DNA of 64,000 bases. Origin: Actinophytocola gossypii (GTDB lineage Bacteria > Actinomycetota > Actinomycetes > Mycobacteriales > Pseudonocardiaceae). Where the stretch lies: contig NZ_JAFFZE010000026.1 in assembly GCF_025165815.1 (NCBI RefSeq), positions 62,001 to 126,000 on the forward strand, read 5' to 3'. The position numbers and the translations under genes are program-made. Position 1 is the first letter of the stretch, and every line of letters starts with the position of its first letter. Positions 43,967 to 54,716 of this stretch are shown here, in pieces. The notes below the pieces were generated by a model. It ran no database searches, had not been told where the DNA came from, and saw only the letters and a program-made list of their open reading frames with translations.

Positions 43967-45311
43967 GGATCCGCTCCCAGTCGGTGACCGCCACGTCGAA
44001 CGCGGCCAGCTCCACGCGCGCGTTGTTCAGGTAGTGGTCGACCACGTCGTCGCCGAACGCGGCCCGGGCGACTTCGCTCGCGGCCAGCAGCTCGGCGGCG
44101 TCCCGCAGCGTCGCCGGCACCGTCGGCTTGTCGGTGGTGTAGGCGTTCCCGGTCAGCTCGGGCTCCAGCGGCAGCTCGTGCTCGATGCCGTGCAGCCCGG
44201 CCGCGACCAGCGCCGCCACGCCCAGGTAGGGGTTCATGTCGCCGCCCGGCACCCGGTTCTCCACCCGCAGCGACTCGCCGTGGCCGACCACCCGCAGCGC
44301 GCAGGTGCGGTTGTCCACGCCCCACGCGACCACCGTCGGCGCGAAGCTGCCCGGCTGGAAACGCTTGTAGGAGTTGATGTTCGGCGCGAAGAAGTAGGTC
44401 AGCTCGCGCAGCAGCGCCTGTTGCCCGGCGAGGAAGTGCTCCATCAGCGGGGAGAACCCGTGCGGCCCGTCGCCGGCGAGCACGGCCGAGCCGTCGGTGC
44501 CGCGCAGCGAGATGTGCACGTGGCAGGAGTTGCCCTCCAGCTCGTTGTACTTCGCCATGAACGTCAGGCTCTTGCCGTGCCGCGCGGCGATCTCCTTGGC
44601 ACCGGTCTTGTAGATGCTGTGGTTGTCGCACGTGGTCAGCGCGGTGTCGTAGCGGAACGCGATCTCGTGCTGGCCGGGGTTGCACTCCCCCTTCGCCGAC
44701 TCCACGTACATCCCGGCGCCCGCCATGCCGTTGCGGATGTCGCGCAGCAGCGGCTCGACGCGACCGGTGCCGATCATCGAGTAGTCCACGTTGTACTGGT
44801 TGGCCGGGGTGAGGTCGCGGTAGGCGGCGTTCCAGGCCTGCTCGTAGGAGTCGTCGAACACGATGAACTCGAGCTCGGTGCCAACGTGGGCGACCAGGCC
44901 GCGCTCGGCCAGCCGGTCGAGCTGGCGGCGCAGGATCTGCCGGGGCGACGCGGGCACCGGCCCGCCCTCGACCCACTCGACGTCGGCGAGCACCAGCGCG
45001 GTGCCGGGGTGCCACGGGACGAGCCGGAGCGTGTCCAGGTCGGGACGCATGACGAAGTCGCCGTAGCCGCGCTCCCAGGACGACATCGCGTAGCCGTCGA
45101 CGGTGTTCATGTCGACGTCGACGGCGAGCAGGTAGTTGCAGGTCTCGGTGGCGTGCGCGACGACCTCGTCGAGGAAGTAGCGGGCGGCGCAGCGCTTGCC
45201 CTGCAGGCGGCCCTGCATGTCGGTGATGGCCACCAGGACGGTGTCGACGGTGCCGTCGTCCACCAGGCCGCGCAGCTGGTCGAGGGTGAGCATGCCGTCC
45301 CGTCGTGCCAT
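43947..45311 (-). CDS. Glutamine-synthetase-like gamma-glutamyl-amine ligase (GlnA4/PuuA type)
   Basis: A 454-aa GS-fold ligase. The ATP and metal motifs are present (ELEFIVFDDSYEQAWNAAYR, ESAKGECNPGQHEIAFRYD, NSCHVHISLRG, YKRFQPGSFAPTVVAWGVDNR, VENRVPGGDMNPYL). It lacks the N-terminal and adenylylation features of housekeeping GlnA and resembles polyamine or ethanolamine gamma-glutamylating enzymes. With an ethanolamine-type permease alongside, gamma-glutamyl-ethanolamide formation is the best guess; putrescine is the alternative. ATG 45311 has a GGAGG box. Confidence 0.85.
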   Translation of the reverse strand: MARRDGMLTLDQLRGLVDDGTVDTVLVAITDMQGRLQGKRCAARYFLDEVVAHATETCNYLLAVDVDMNTVDGYAMSSWERGYGDFVMRPDLDTLRLVPWHPGTALVLADVEWVEGGPVPASPRQILRRQLDRLAERGLVAHVGTELEFIVFDDSYEQAWNAAYRDLTPANQYNVDYSMIGTGRVEPLLRDIRNGMAGAGMYVESAKGECNPGQHEIAFRYDTALTTCDNHSIYKTGAKEIAARHGKSLTFMAKYNELEGNSCHVHISLRGTDGSAVLAGDGPHGFSPLMEHFLAGQQALLRELTYFFAPNINSYKRFQPGSFAPTVVAWGVDNRTCALRVVGHGESLRVENRVPGGDMNPYLGVAALVAAGLHGIEHELPLEPELTGNAYTTDKPTVPATLRDAAELLAASEVARAAFGDDVVDHYLNNARVELAAFDVAVTDWERIRGFERL

Positions 45312-45457
45312 CCGCGTCCTCCAAAGGTTTGGTCCTGGCCCATTGCACACGCGCAACGGGAACGTGTCAATCGGTGCGGTCTTGACAGATGGAGGTGAAC
45401 AGGATCACCCTCGACGAGGCTCAAAGGACCGTTGGTGGCCCATTAGGGAGCGTGCCG
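45312..45457. promoter_or_regulatory. Divergent promoter region of the ligase operon and permease
   Basis: Leftward: -35 TTGACA (45370-45365), 17-bp spacer, -10 TGCAAT (45347-45342). Rightward: -35 TTGACA (45382-45387) with a weak -10. TGGCCCATT occurs twice in direct orientation exactly 100 bp apart (45336-45344 and 45436-45444), once after each transcription start, so it may be part of the operator of the linked FadR-type regulator. An inverted repeat TTGC-N6-GCAA also overlaps the leftward -10. Confidence 0.5.
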
Positions 45458-46906
45458 ATGTCGACACCGCAGCACCGCGAGGGCGTGGAGTACCAGACAG
45501 TCGGGGCGAGCTACCTGGAGCAGCGGCAGCTGCGCAGAGGCGCGGCGGGCTGGGTCCTGCTGGCCGGGCTCGGTGTCGCGTACGTGATCTCCGGCGACTT
45601 CGCCGGCTGGAATTTCGGACTCGCCGAGGGCGGCTGGGGCGGTCTGCTGATCGCCACGGTGCTGATGGCGGTCATGTACACGTGCATGGTGTTCGGCCTG
45701 GCGGAGATGGCCTCGGCGATGCCGGTGGCCGGCGCTGGCTACGGCTTCGCGCGCCGCGCGCTCGGACCCACCGGCGGTTTCGCGACCGGCACGGCGATCC
45801 TGATCGAGTACTCGATCGCGCCGGCCGCGATCTCGGTGTTCATCGGCGGGTACGTGGAGTCGCTCGGCCTGTTCGGGCTGACCAGCGGCTGGCCGGTGTT
45901 CCTGGTGTGCTACCTGATCTTCATCGGCGTGCACCTGTGGGGGGTCGGCGAGGCGCTGCGGGTGATGTTCGTGATCACCGGGATCGCGGTGGTCGCGCTG
46001 GTGGTGTTCGTGGTCGGCATGATCGGCAAGTTCGACCCGGACAACCTGTTCGACATCGCGCCGACCGACGCGGCCGGGGCGAGCACGTTCCTGCCCTTCG
46101 GCGTGGCCGGGGTACTGGCCGCGTTCGTGTACGGCATCTGGTTCTTCCTGGCGGTGGAGGGCGTTCCGCTGGCCGCGGAGGAGGCGTCCGAGCCGCGCCG
46201 GGACCTGCCACGCGGGATCATCGCCGCGATGGGCCTGCTGCTGGTGTTCGCGGCGCTGATGCTGGTGGTGGCGCCGGGCGCGGCCGGCTCGTCGACGATC
46301 GCCGAGTCGGACAACCCGCTGCCGGACGCGATCCGGGCGGCGTACGGCGGGGACAACTTCCTGGCCCAGTTCGTGAACTACGTCGGCCTGGCGGGGCTGG
46401 TGGCGAGCTTCTTCTCGATCATGTACGCGTACTCGCGGCAGCTGTTCGCGCTGTCCAGGGCGGGGTACCTGCCGCGCTGGATGTCGGTGACGGGCCGGCG
46501 CAAGACCCCGTACCTGGCGCTGATCGTGCCCGGCACGGTCGGCTTCGTCCTGGCCACGGCGACCATGGACGGCGCGCTGCTGATCAACATCGCCGTGTTC
46601 GGGGCGACGGTGTCGTACGTGCTGCTGAACCTGTCGCACATCGTGCTGCGGGTGCGCGAGCCAGGCCTGGAGCGCCCGTACCGCACGCCGGGCGGTGTCG
46701 TGACCACCGGCATCGCGACCGCACTCGCGGTGGCCGCGGTGATCGCGACGTTCTTCGTCGACGAACTCGCCGCCGCGATCACCGCCGGCATCCTGCTGGT
46801 GGCGCTGGCGTACTTCTTCCTCTACAGCCGCCACCGCCTGGTCGCGAACGCCCCGGAGGAGGAGTTCGCCGCCATCCGCCGCGCCGAGTCCGAGCTGGCG
46901 GACTGA
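45458..46906 (+). CDS. Ethanolamine-type APC-family permease
   Basis: A 482-aa, 12-helix amino-acid/amine transporter. The N-terminal half (YLEQRQLRRGAAGWVLLAGL, then YVISGDFAGWNFGLAEGGWGG and GYGFARRALGPTGGFATGTA) closely follows bacterial ethanolamine permeases. It is divergent from the gamma-glutamyl ligase, consistent with uptake of its substrate. ATG 45458 follows AGGGAG; an upstream GTG at 45389 has no RBS. The 3' end is duplicated at 50096-50190. Confidence 0.85.
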   Translation: MSTPQHREGVEYQTVGASYLEQRQLRRGAAGWVLLAGLGVAYVISGDFAGWNFGLAEGGWGGLLIATVLMAVMYTCMVFGLAEMASAMPVAGAGYGFARRALGPTGGFATGTAILIEYSIAPAAISVFIGGYVESLGLFGLTSGWPVFLVCYLIFIGVHLWGVGEALRVMFVITGIAVVALVVFVVGMIGKFDPDNLFDIAPTDAAGASTFLPFGVAGVLAAFVYGIWFFLAVEGVPLAAEEASEPRRDLPRGIIAAMGLLLVFAALMLVVAPGAAGSSTIAESDNPLPDAIRAAYGGDNFLAQFVNYVGLAGLVASFFSIMYAYSRQLFALSRAGYLPRWMSVTGRRKTPYLALIVPGTVGFVLATATMDGALLINIAVFGATVSYVLLNLSHIVLRVREPGLERPYRTPGGVVTTGIATALAVAAVIATFFVDELAAAITAGILLVALAYFFLYSRHRLVANAPEEEFAAIRRAESELAD

Positions 46907-46956
46907 CCGTTCAGGAGGTGGTAGCCGGCGTCGCCGCGTCCGGGGTCGACCCAGAC

Positions 46957-46974
46957 AGGCCGGGTACCCGGCCT
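46957..46974. terminator. Perfect palindrome after the permease gene
   Basis: AGGCCGGGTACCCGGCCT can form a 7-bp stem with a GTAC loop 50 bases after the stop. No T-run follows, so it could be a factor-dependent terminator or a binding site. Confidence 0.4.
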
Positions 46975-47083
46975 ACGCGGAGCGGTGACCACCATGGCGT
47001 TCCGACCGAGGGTGACACCGGTGTGAGGCGTTGAGCCCGGCTGCCTCACGTAAGCGGATCGCCGCCATCGCGGAGGAGCTGGC

Positions 47084-47287
47084 GTGACCGACAACGAGTT
47101 CGTCTGGCGCAAGTCCAGCTACAGCGACGAGAACGGCGAGTGTGTGGAGGCCGCGCTGCTCGACGGTCGCTTCGCGGTGCGCGACAGCAAGGCGCCCGAC
47201 GCGGGCACGATGTCGGTCGGCCGCGACGGGATGGCGGCGTTGTTGAGCAGCGTCAAGACGGCCGGGCGCACTAGCCGGCACCACTAG
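47084..47287 (+). CDS. DUF397 protein
   Basis: A 67-aa DUF397 protein (FVWRKSSYSDENGECVEAALL, then VRDSKAPDAGTMSV). DUF397 proteins usually pair with an XRE/DUF5753 regulator and can act like small antitoxin or development factors in actinomycetes; here the XRE gene lies 3.5 kb away. A GGAGGAG box precedes GTG 47084. The 3' end overlaps the convergent membrane-protein gene by 17 bases. Confidence 0.85.
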   Translation: MTDNEFVWRKSSYSDENGECVEAALLDGRFAVRDSKAPDAGTMSVGRDGMAALLSSVKTAGRTSRHH

Positions 47288-47840
47288 GCCGAGCCGAGGT
47301 CGTCGCCGGGTCCGGCCACGCGCACGGCGACTCGATCACGATCAGTGGAGTGCTGCGGTTGTCGCCGTAGACGCGCATCGTCAGGTGGTAGTCGTCCCCA
47401 GACGTGGCGACCCGAACAGTGCGGTCCTTGTTGTCGTAGTGGAGATCGTCGATCAGGTGATAACCCAGGCTTGTCCAGGTATCCCTGAGATCGTCGATCA
47501 TCCGCGAGTAGCGAGCCGGATCCACACCCGCGACGAAGTAGCGCGCCGCGACGAACACCTGGCCGGTTCGCTCGTTGCCGTCGGCGGTATGGCAGTTCAC
47601 CGTGCCGATCCTCGGAGTGACAAGCCGTGAACCCGGTGGAAGTTGGCTGGCGACCAGCTTGGTGTAGTCGTCCACCCTTGTCGTCGCCTGTTGTTGGGTG
47701 AGGTCGTTCAGCACAGCGGTCTCCTTCGGCCGGTCGTTGGACGGCGCCTTCCCGGCAAGGTTGGCGACCACCGCAACCACGGCGAGCACCGCGAGCACCG
47801 CGGCGCACGCGACCAGCACCTTGACCGGGGTTCGGAGCAT
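47271..47840 (-). CDS. Membrane-anchored hypothetical protein
   Basis: A 189-aa protein with one N-terminal helix (VLVACAAVLAVLAVVAVVANLAG) and an extracytoplasmic domain with two cysteines (VNCHTADG, ESPCAWPD). It starts at ATG 47840, sharing one base with the upstream stop. Position suggests that it works with the WXG/alpha-beta-hydrolase pair, perhaps as an immunity or sensor lipoprotein-like partner. No family recognised. Confidence 0.7.
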   Translation of the reverse strand: MLRTPVKVLVACAAVLAVLAVVAVVANLAGKAPSNDRPKETAVLNDLTQQQATTRVDDYTKLVASQLPPGSRLVTPRIGTVNCHTADGNERTGQVFVAARYFVAGVDPARYSRMIDDLRDTWTSLGYHLIDDLHYDNKDRTVRVATSGDDYHLTMRVYGDNRSTPLIVIESPCAWPDPATTSARPSGAG

Positions 47841-49510
47841 CAACCCGCCGGCTGCATTCCCACGATGATGTTCCCCATGCCTTCGAGCGATGCGTTCATC
47901 CGGTCGTTTTCGATGTCCCAGTAGTCGCTGTGTGCGGTACCGGGATCGGCGGCGAATTCGGTGCCACCGAACGGTTCCACGGCCTGATGCTCGAGAGGCG
48001 GGCTGGGAAGCCGTGGGTCGGAATGCTCAACGCCCGCACCGCCGGAATAGTGTGGTGAACTGCGATCGACATCGGTGAGAACGCGCATGGGGTCGTCGTC
48101 GCCGATGGTGTGATAAACACGTTGGTCCATCTGCTCGGGATCCACCCCGGTCAGCTGGAGGCCGGCGGGATGTTCCACCCCCACCGTCGGCGTGGCCACG
48201 AAGACCAGTGCGTCGGCGTCGACGGCGCCCTCCCGTGCGGTCAGGCCAACCACCTCACCCCCGTAGCTGTGCCCGATGAGTGTGTTGTGCGACGGGCCAC
48301 CCATCGCGGCGTCGTCGTGCGTAACCCGTAGTCCGTGCTGGAACTCGCGCAGGTCACCGGCCGCATCCTCGGCATAACCGGGGAAGGGTGACTCGGTGAC
48401 GACATTCTGCGGGGCCTCGTAGTCCATGTAGGTGACAACCGCGGTCGACTCCCTGGGGTCCGCATCCGCTGCGGCCAGAACCATGTTGTCCGCCCGGTCG
48501 ATGTTCGACGGGGCCGAGCCGACGCGAGTGCCGGTGCCGGGAACGTAGGTGGCCACGTTGGTGGCGGTGTCGGGGTTCCCGACCGCCACGATCGTCCTAC
48601 CCAAGCCTTCGGTCTCGACCTTGAGCAGGTACGCCTGGGGATGGGTGTGGTCGGGCGGCAGATTCAGCCGGTCGATCATGCCTTCCAGGCCGTTCAGCTT
48701 GTCCCGTAGTTGAGCGAGCCGCTCCTGGTCGGCCGCGCTGATCGGGTGACGAGCTTCCAGTATCGCCACCTCCTCGCGCACGTGTTCGGTCATCCCGGGC
48801 AGTATCGACCGGTTCGCCCGATCGCGCACGGCAGCGGGAATGCCGTCCATCGCGCCGATCACTTCGGCCCGGTTGAACAGGAGCGCCTCACGCTGCTGGA
48901 TGGACAGGCCATCCCACCACTTCAGCACGTTCTCCGGGGACGTGCCCCTGGCCGGAACGGTGATCGAGCCCCAGACCGCCGCGTTGTAGTCCGACGATGG
49001 GGCGAAACCGGCGGCCAGCGCGGTCAGCTTGCGCAGCTCGGTCGCGGCGGTCGCATCGGCCTCGTTGGCCCGGCGGAGCAGGTCCTGGAACGTCGTGGTC
49101 AGCTGCGCCGCGAGATCCTTCGCGCCATTGGCCGATCCGTCCGGAAGTGGCGCGCGTGCGGTCACCGTGCCGTCGTCGCCGACGCTGTGGAACTGGAACC
49201 CTTTGCCCGTCGCCTCGTCGATGGTGCGGCGAAGTGAACCCTGCAGCTCGGAAAGCGTGTCATGCAGCGTGGTCACCACCGGCGGAATCTTGTCGAGTTC
49301 GTCGGTCATGTCGCGCAGGGATCTGCGCAGCACGCCGAGTTCCGCCTTGGCGTTGTCGCTCGCCGGGCCGATCCAGTCCGCCAACGCGTCGAGATGACGT
49401 TGCACATCGTCGCCACGCTCACCCGCGCGCCGCGCGATCGTCGTCCATTTCTCAGCCTGGCGCGCGTATATGCCCACGTCGAGGTCGCGCAACTGGTTGA
49501 AGGTCACCAT
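47840..49510 (-). CDS. WXG-like/alpha-beta hydrolase (DUF1023-type) protein
   Basis: A 556-aa protein. The first 120 residues are helical, like a WXG100 or LXG-type secretion domain (IYARQAEKWTTIARRAGERG, ALADWIGPASDNAKAELG). The C-terminal 270 residues form an alpha/beta hydrolase with nucleophile elbow LIGHSYGGEV, typical of DUF1023 proteins linked with type VII secretion. It could be a secreted lipase-like effector. The ATG is ten bases after the small WXG-like gene. Confidence 0.75.
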   Translation of the reverse strand: MVTFNQLRDLDVGIYARQAEKWTTIARRAGERGDDVQRHLDALADWIGPASDNAKAELGVLRRSLRDMTDELDKIPPVVTTLHDTLSELQGSLRRTIDEATGKGFQFHSVGDDGTVTARAPLPDGSANGAKDLAAQLTTTFQDLLRRANEADATAATELRKLTALAAGFAPSSDYNAAVWGSITVPARGTSPENVLKWWDGLSIQQREALLFNRAEVIGAMDGIPAAVRDRANRSILPGMTEHVREEVAILEARHPISAADQERLAQLRDKLNGLEGMIDRLNLPPDHTHPQAYLLKVETEGLGRTIVAVGNPDTATNVATYVPGTGTRVGSAPSNIDRADNMVLAAADADPRESTAVVTYMDYEAPQNVVTESPFPGYAEDAAGDLREFQHGLRVTHDDAAMGGPSHNTLIGHSYGGEVVGLTAREGAVDADALVFVATPTVGVEHPAGLQLTGVDPEQMDQRVYHTIGDDDPMRVLTDVDRSSPHYSGGAGVEHSDPRLPSPPLEHQAVEPFGGTEFAADPGTAHSDYWDIENDRMNASLEGMGNIIVGMQPAG

Positions 49511-49519
49511 CGACCACGA

Positions 49520-49831
49520 TCACCTGTCCTCGAACTTGGTCAGGATCGCGATCTCCACGTCGTGGTACACGTTCGCGTTCACCACGAGTGTGTCGCCCTG
49601 AACCGCCACCGTCTCGCCAGCGACCCGAAGCGTCCGGTCCCAACCGGTCTCGCAGTCGTCGAGTTCACGGCTCGCGGCGAATCCCCGCGCGGTTGCCGCC
49701 GTCGTCGCCTCGCCGTTGGTGAACCACGTGACGTTGCGCAGCAACTCCTCGGCCGTATCGAGCATCTCGGTGCCGACCCTCGTCAGCGTCTCCGCCGACA
49801 CAACGACAACATCATCACCGGCCGGTGCCAT
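49520..49831 (-). CDS. Small WXG100-like protein
   Basis: A 103-aa helical protein with a central Trp-Phe turn (ELLRNVTWFTNGEATTAATAR), the size and layout of ESX-type partners. It is first in the three-gene unit with the alpha-beta hydrolase and membrane protein. ATG 49831 follows GGGGG. The WXG match is partial, as Trp-Phe-Thr replaces WxG. Confidence 0.6.
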   Translation of the reverse strand: MAPAGDDVVVVSAETLTRVGTEMLDTAEELLRNVTWFTNGEATTAATARGFAASRELDDCETGWDRTLRVAGETVAVQGDTLVVNANVYHDVEIAILTKFEDR

Positions 49832-50095
49832 GTCGAACCCCCAGTTCGCCACTCGTCCGTCGCGCCGATTTCTACGAATTTCTCTCTTCGCACATCGGCG
49901 CGCACCCAGCGTCACACAATGAGGGCTCAGTCCGGAAACGCTGTCAGAACAGCGTTCCCGAACTGTGACGTGCCGAAGACGTTGCTGCACAGGCCGACCC
50001 AGACGTGTCCCGGTGGCACTCTCGGGAAGTGGGGCAGCTGGTCACGTTCGGCGAGCGTCGGCCACCGCACCGTTGACGATCTCGCCGGCCGGCAC

Positions 50096-50190
50096 ACTTC
50101 TTCCGCTACAGCCACCACCGCCTGGTCGCGAACGTCCCCGAGGCGGAGTTCGCCGCCACCCGCCTCGTCGAGTCCGAGTTGGCGGACTGA
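50096..50190 (+). pseudogene. Duplicated 3' end of the ethanolamine-type permease gene
   Basis: About 95 bases encode FRYSHHRLVANVPEAEF and the ending ESELAD-stop, matching the permease ending at 46812-46906 (FLYSRHRLVANAPEEEF, ESELAD-stop) in sequence and strand. Homology begins abruptly at ACTTCTTCC. The rest of the 450-bp gap on either side of it shows no gene. Confidence 0.8.
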
Positions 50191-50281
50191 ATAATCCACA
50201 GGAAGAATCCGTAACGAATCCGCTTCAACACCGATGCACGGCACGATATGGTTGGTAGAAGTCGACGTCGGGAGCTTCACG

Positions 50282-50611
50282 ATGGATTTACACCGTGCGC
50301 TCAGGTTGACGGCCGGCGCGCTCTACTTCGCTGCGGTGGGCGTGCTCGCGGTCGCGTTCGGGTCCTTCCTCGCCGACCGGCTAGGTTCCGACGGAGTCGC
50401 CGGCCACGTTCTCCCCGTCCTCGGCGGCGGAACCCTCGCCTTCGCCGCCGGTTTCGCGGCTGCTCTCCTGCGACCCGCGCAGTGCGGCGAGTCGGCGGTT
50501 CGTCCGCCTGAGCCCGCGCGCGAAGCCCGTCGCAGCAAGGCCGCCACCACCAGTGATCAGCAGGATCTTCGGCCAATCCAGTTGCTGTACCTGCGGGAAG
50601 ATCGCAACTGA
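50282..50611 (+). CDS. Possible small membrane protein (overlaps convergent gene)
   Basis: A 109-aa frame starting at ATG 50282 after GGGAG, with two hydrophobic segments (LYFAAVGVLAVAFGSFLAD and VLPVLGGGTLAFAAGFAAAL). The last 75 codons are antisense to the other membrane-protein gene. Codon use is good only in the first half, so the C-terminus is doubtful. Confidence 0.4.
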   Translation: MDLHRALRLTAGALYFAAVGVLAVAFGSFLADRLGSDGVAGHVLPVLGGGTLAFAAGFAAALLRPAQCGESAVRPPEPAREARRSKAATTSDQQDLRPIQLLYLREDRN

Positions 50612-50767
50612 GATCACGAGCAGCACCAGCGGCGGGGTGAGACCCACCGTCGCGCCGATGATTTTCTGCAGGGTCGAACTCTTCTCATTCGTCATCGTTC
50701 TGACGAACGCGTAGAACTGCGCGAGGGCGCCTTTCTCCCGCGGCTGCGGGCGGGCCGTGCGGGTCAT
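50381..50767 (-). CDS. Two-helix membrane protein downstream of the XRE regulator
   Basis: A 128-aa protein with a basic N-terminus, two hydrophobic segments (IIGATVGLTPPLVLLVISVAI and ILLITGGGGLAATGF) and a polar tail. ATG 50767 has a GGAG box and lies 17 bases after the XRE stop, so it is probably co-transcribed with that gene. No family recognised. Confidence 0.6.
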   Translation of the reverse strand: MTRTARPQPREKGALAQFYAFVRTMTNEKSSTLQKIIGATVGLTPPLVLLVISVAIFPQVQQLDWPKILLITGGGGLAATGFARGLRRTNRRLAALRGSQESSRETGGEGEGSAAEDGENVAGDSVGT

Positions 50768-50784
50768 GCGTGCTCCGTGGTTGC

Positions 50785-51645
50785 TTACCCGGCGGCCAGC
50801 TGCGAGCGACAGCGCCGGAGGATCGCCAGTGCGTCCTCACCACCGACAGCGACCTTCGCGAGGTCGTCGTAGTGGCGACGGTAGGTTTCGACGAGTTCGT
50901 GGTCGCGGTCCGACAGGTACTCCTCGCCCAGTCCCGGCTCGATGTCCAGGACGGTGCCGATGCCGACGTCGGGTTCGAGGTCGAGCAGCGCGAAGGAGCC
51001 GACGAGCCCCAGGTGAGCCCCGGCGGCGAGCGGGACGACGGACAGCGACAGCCAGTCGTGCTCGGCGATGGTCAGGAGATGGTCGAGCTGCCCGCGCATG
51101 GTGTCCGCGCCGCCCACCGCCCGGAGCAGCACGGACTCGTCGACGACGACGTCCATCCGGGGTGGGTCCTGGTCGAGGAGTCGCCGCCGCCGTTCCATGC
51201 GGACCGCGACCGCGCCGTCGAGGCGGTCCTCGGGGAAGAACATCGACAGCACCGCTCGCGCGTACGGCTCGGTCTGCAGGACACCGGGCACGATCTGCAA
51301 CTGGAACTGGCGGATGTGGCCGGCGGCGCTCTCGTACGCGACGGCGCGCCGCAGTCGCGGAGTGGCCAGGTCGCCATAGTCGTCCAGCCACGGTTCCCGG
51401 CGGCTCGCCCGCGCGGCGTCGAGCAGCGCGGCGGTCTCACCCTCGTCGAGGCGGTAGTCGGCCAACAGGGACCTGAGGTCGGAGATGGAGACGTGGACGG
51501 TCGCGTTCTCGATCCGGATCACCTTGGAGACGGACCATTCCTTCTCCGCGGCCACCTCGTGCTGCTTCCGGCCCGCCTGCTCTCGAAGCGTGCGCAGACG
51601 CCACCCGACCTGCCGTTTCTGGATCCAGGGGTCCCGCTCACGCAT
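50785..51645 (-). CDS. XRE-family regulator with DUF5753 domain
   Basis: A 286-aa protein: N-terminal HTH (VGWRLRTLREQAGRKQHEVA, then SVSKVIRIENATVHVS) and the DUF5753 domain (QLQIVPGVLQTEPYARAVL, LLDQDPPRMDVVVDESVLLR). Such regulators pair with DUF397 genes; one is divergent at 51992. AAGGAG precedes ATG 51645. A palindrome and a TATAGT box lie just upstream, consistent with autoregulation. Confidence 0.85.
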   Translation of the reverse strand: MRERDPWIQKRQVGWRLRTLREQAGRKQHEVAAEKEWSVSKVIRIENATVHVSISDLRSLLADYRLDEGETAALLDAARASRREPWLDDYGDLATPRLRRAVAYESAAGHIRQFQLQIVPGVLQTEPYARAVLSMFFPEDRLDGAVAVRMERRRRLLDQDPPRMDVVVDESVLLRAVGGADTMRGQLDHLLTIAEHDWLSLSVVPLAAGAHLGLVGSFALLDLEPDVGIGTVLDIEPGLGEEYLSDRDHELVETYRRHYDDLAKVAVGGEDALAILRRCRSQLAAG

Positions 51646-51676
51646 CCGCCCCACAACTCCTTTCGAACTGAGGTGC

Positions 51677-51694
51677 GATCCCCGATCGGGGGTC
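51677..51694. promoter_or_regulatory. Palindromic candidate operator of the XRE regulator
   Basis: GATCCCCGATCGGGGGTC is symmetric about CGATCG except for one base pair, 32 bases upstream of the XRE start and next to TATAGT (51699-51704), a possible -10 for the rightward strand. The following 290 bases before the DUF397 gene show no gene. Confidence 0.45.
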
Positions 51695-51991
51695 ATCTTA
51701 TAGTGTGGCGGCCACCCAACTGTTGGCTAGGTGGCCGCGTCGTGCCAGGTGGCTGATCGCCCTGGTGCAACATCGAAACTACCAGACGAGTCGGGCGTTG
51801 TGTGCACACCGCACAGCCGCCTGCATACCCGTGTCGCCACCCAACCGTGTGACGGGAAGCGACTACAGAAAGTCAGCAGACGGCGCGCGGCCACGCGGCG
51901 AACACCCGACCAGCGGATTCACTCCGGAGCACTTGTTCGCGATAATGCGATCGAAATCCTGGTGTTCGCACCGCATCTGGGGAGCCGGACA

Positions 51992-52174
51992 ATGCCCACG
52001 CCAATGCCCACGCCAATGAACTGGCACAGGAGTTCTTTCTGCACCAACCTGAGTTGCGTGGAAGTCGCGCTACATCGGGGATCGAGCGGGATCCGGGACG
52101 CCAAATCGCCTGGTCAGGAGCTTCTGGCCGCAACCGAGGCGATTCGCAGGCTGGTCACGCACCTCAAGGCGTGA
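51992..52174 (+). CDS. DUF397 protein with a repeated start region
   Basis: A 60-aa DUF397 protein (NWHRSSFCTNLSCVEVALH, then GIRDAKSPGQELLA). The first 24 bases are two copies of ATGCCCACGCCA, giving three in-frame ATGs. GGGGAG precedes the first. It is divergent from the XRE/DUF5753 gene, its natural partner. Confidence 0.75.
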   Translation: MPTPMPTPMNWHRSSFCTNLSCVEVALHRGSSGIRDAKSPGQELLAATEAIRRLVTHLKA

Positions 52175-52234
52175 AGAAATGCGGGACTGGTGCAGAAATC
52201 GTCACGAAACCAGCCCGCCCCGTTTCCCGAACAA

Positions 52235-54648
<2,414 letters not shown>

Positions 54649-54716
54649 TCACCGTATCACCTGGTCCGCCGTTCCTCGCGCGACACGCTGCCGGTGACTC
54701 TGCGTCGACCGGCGCG

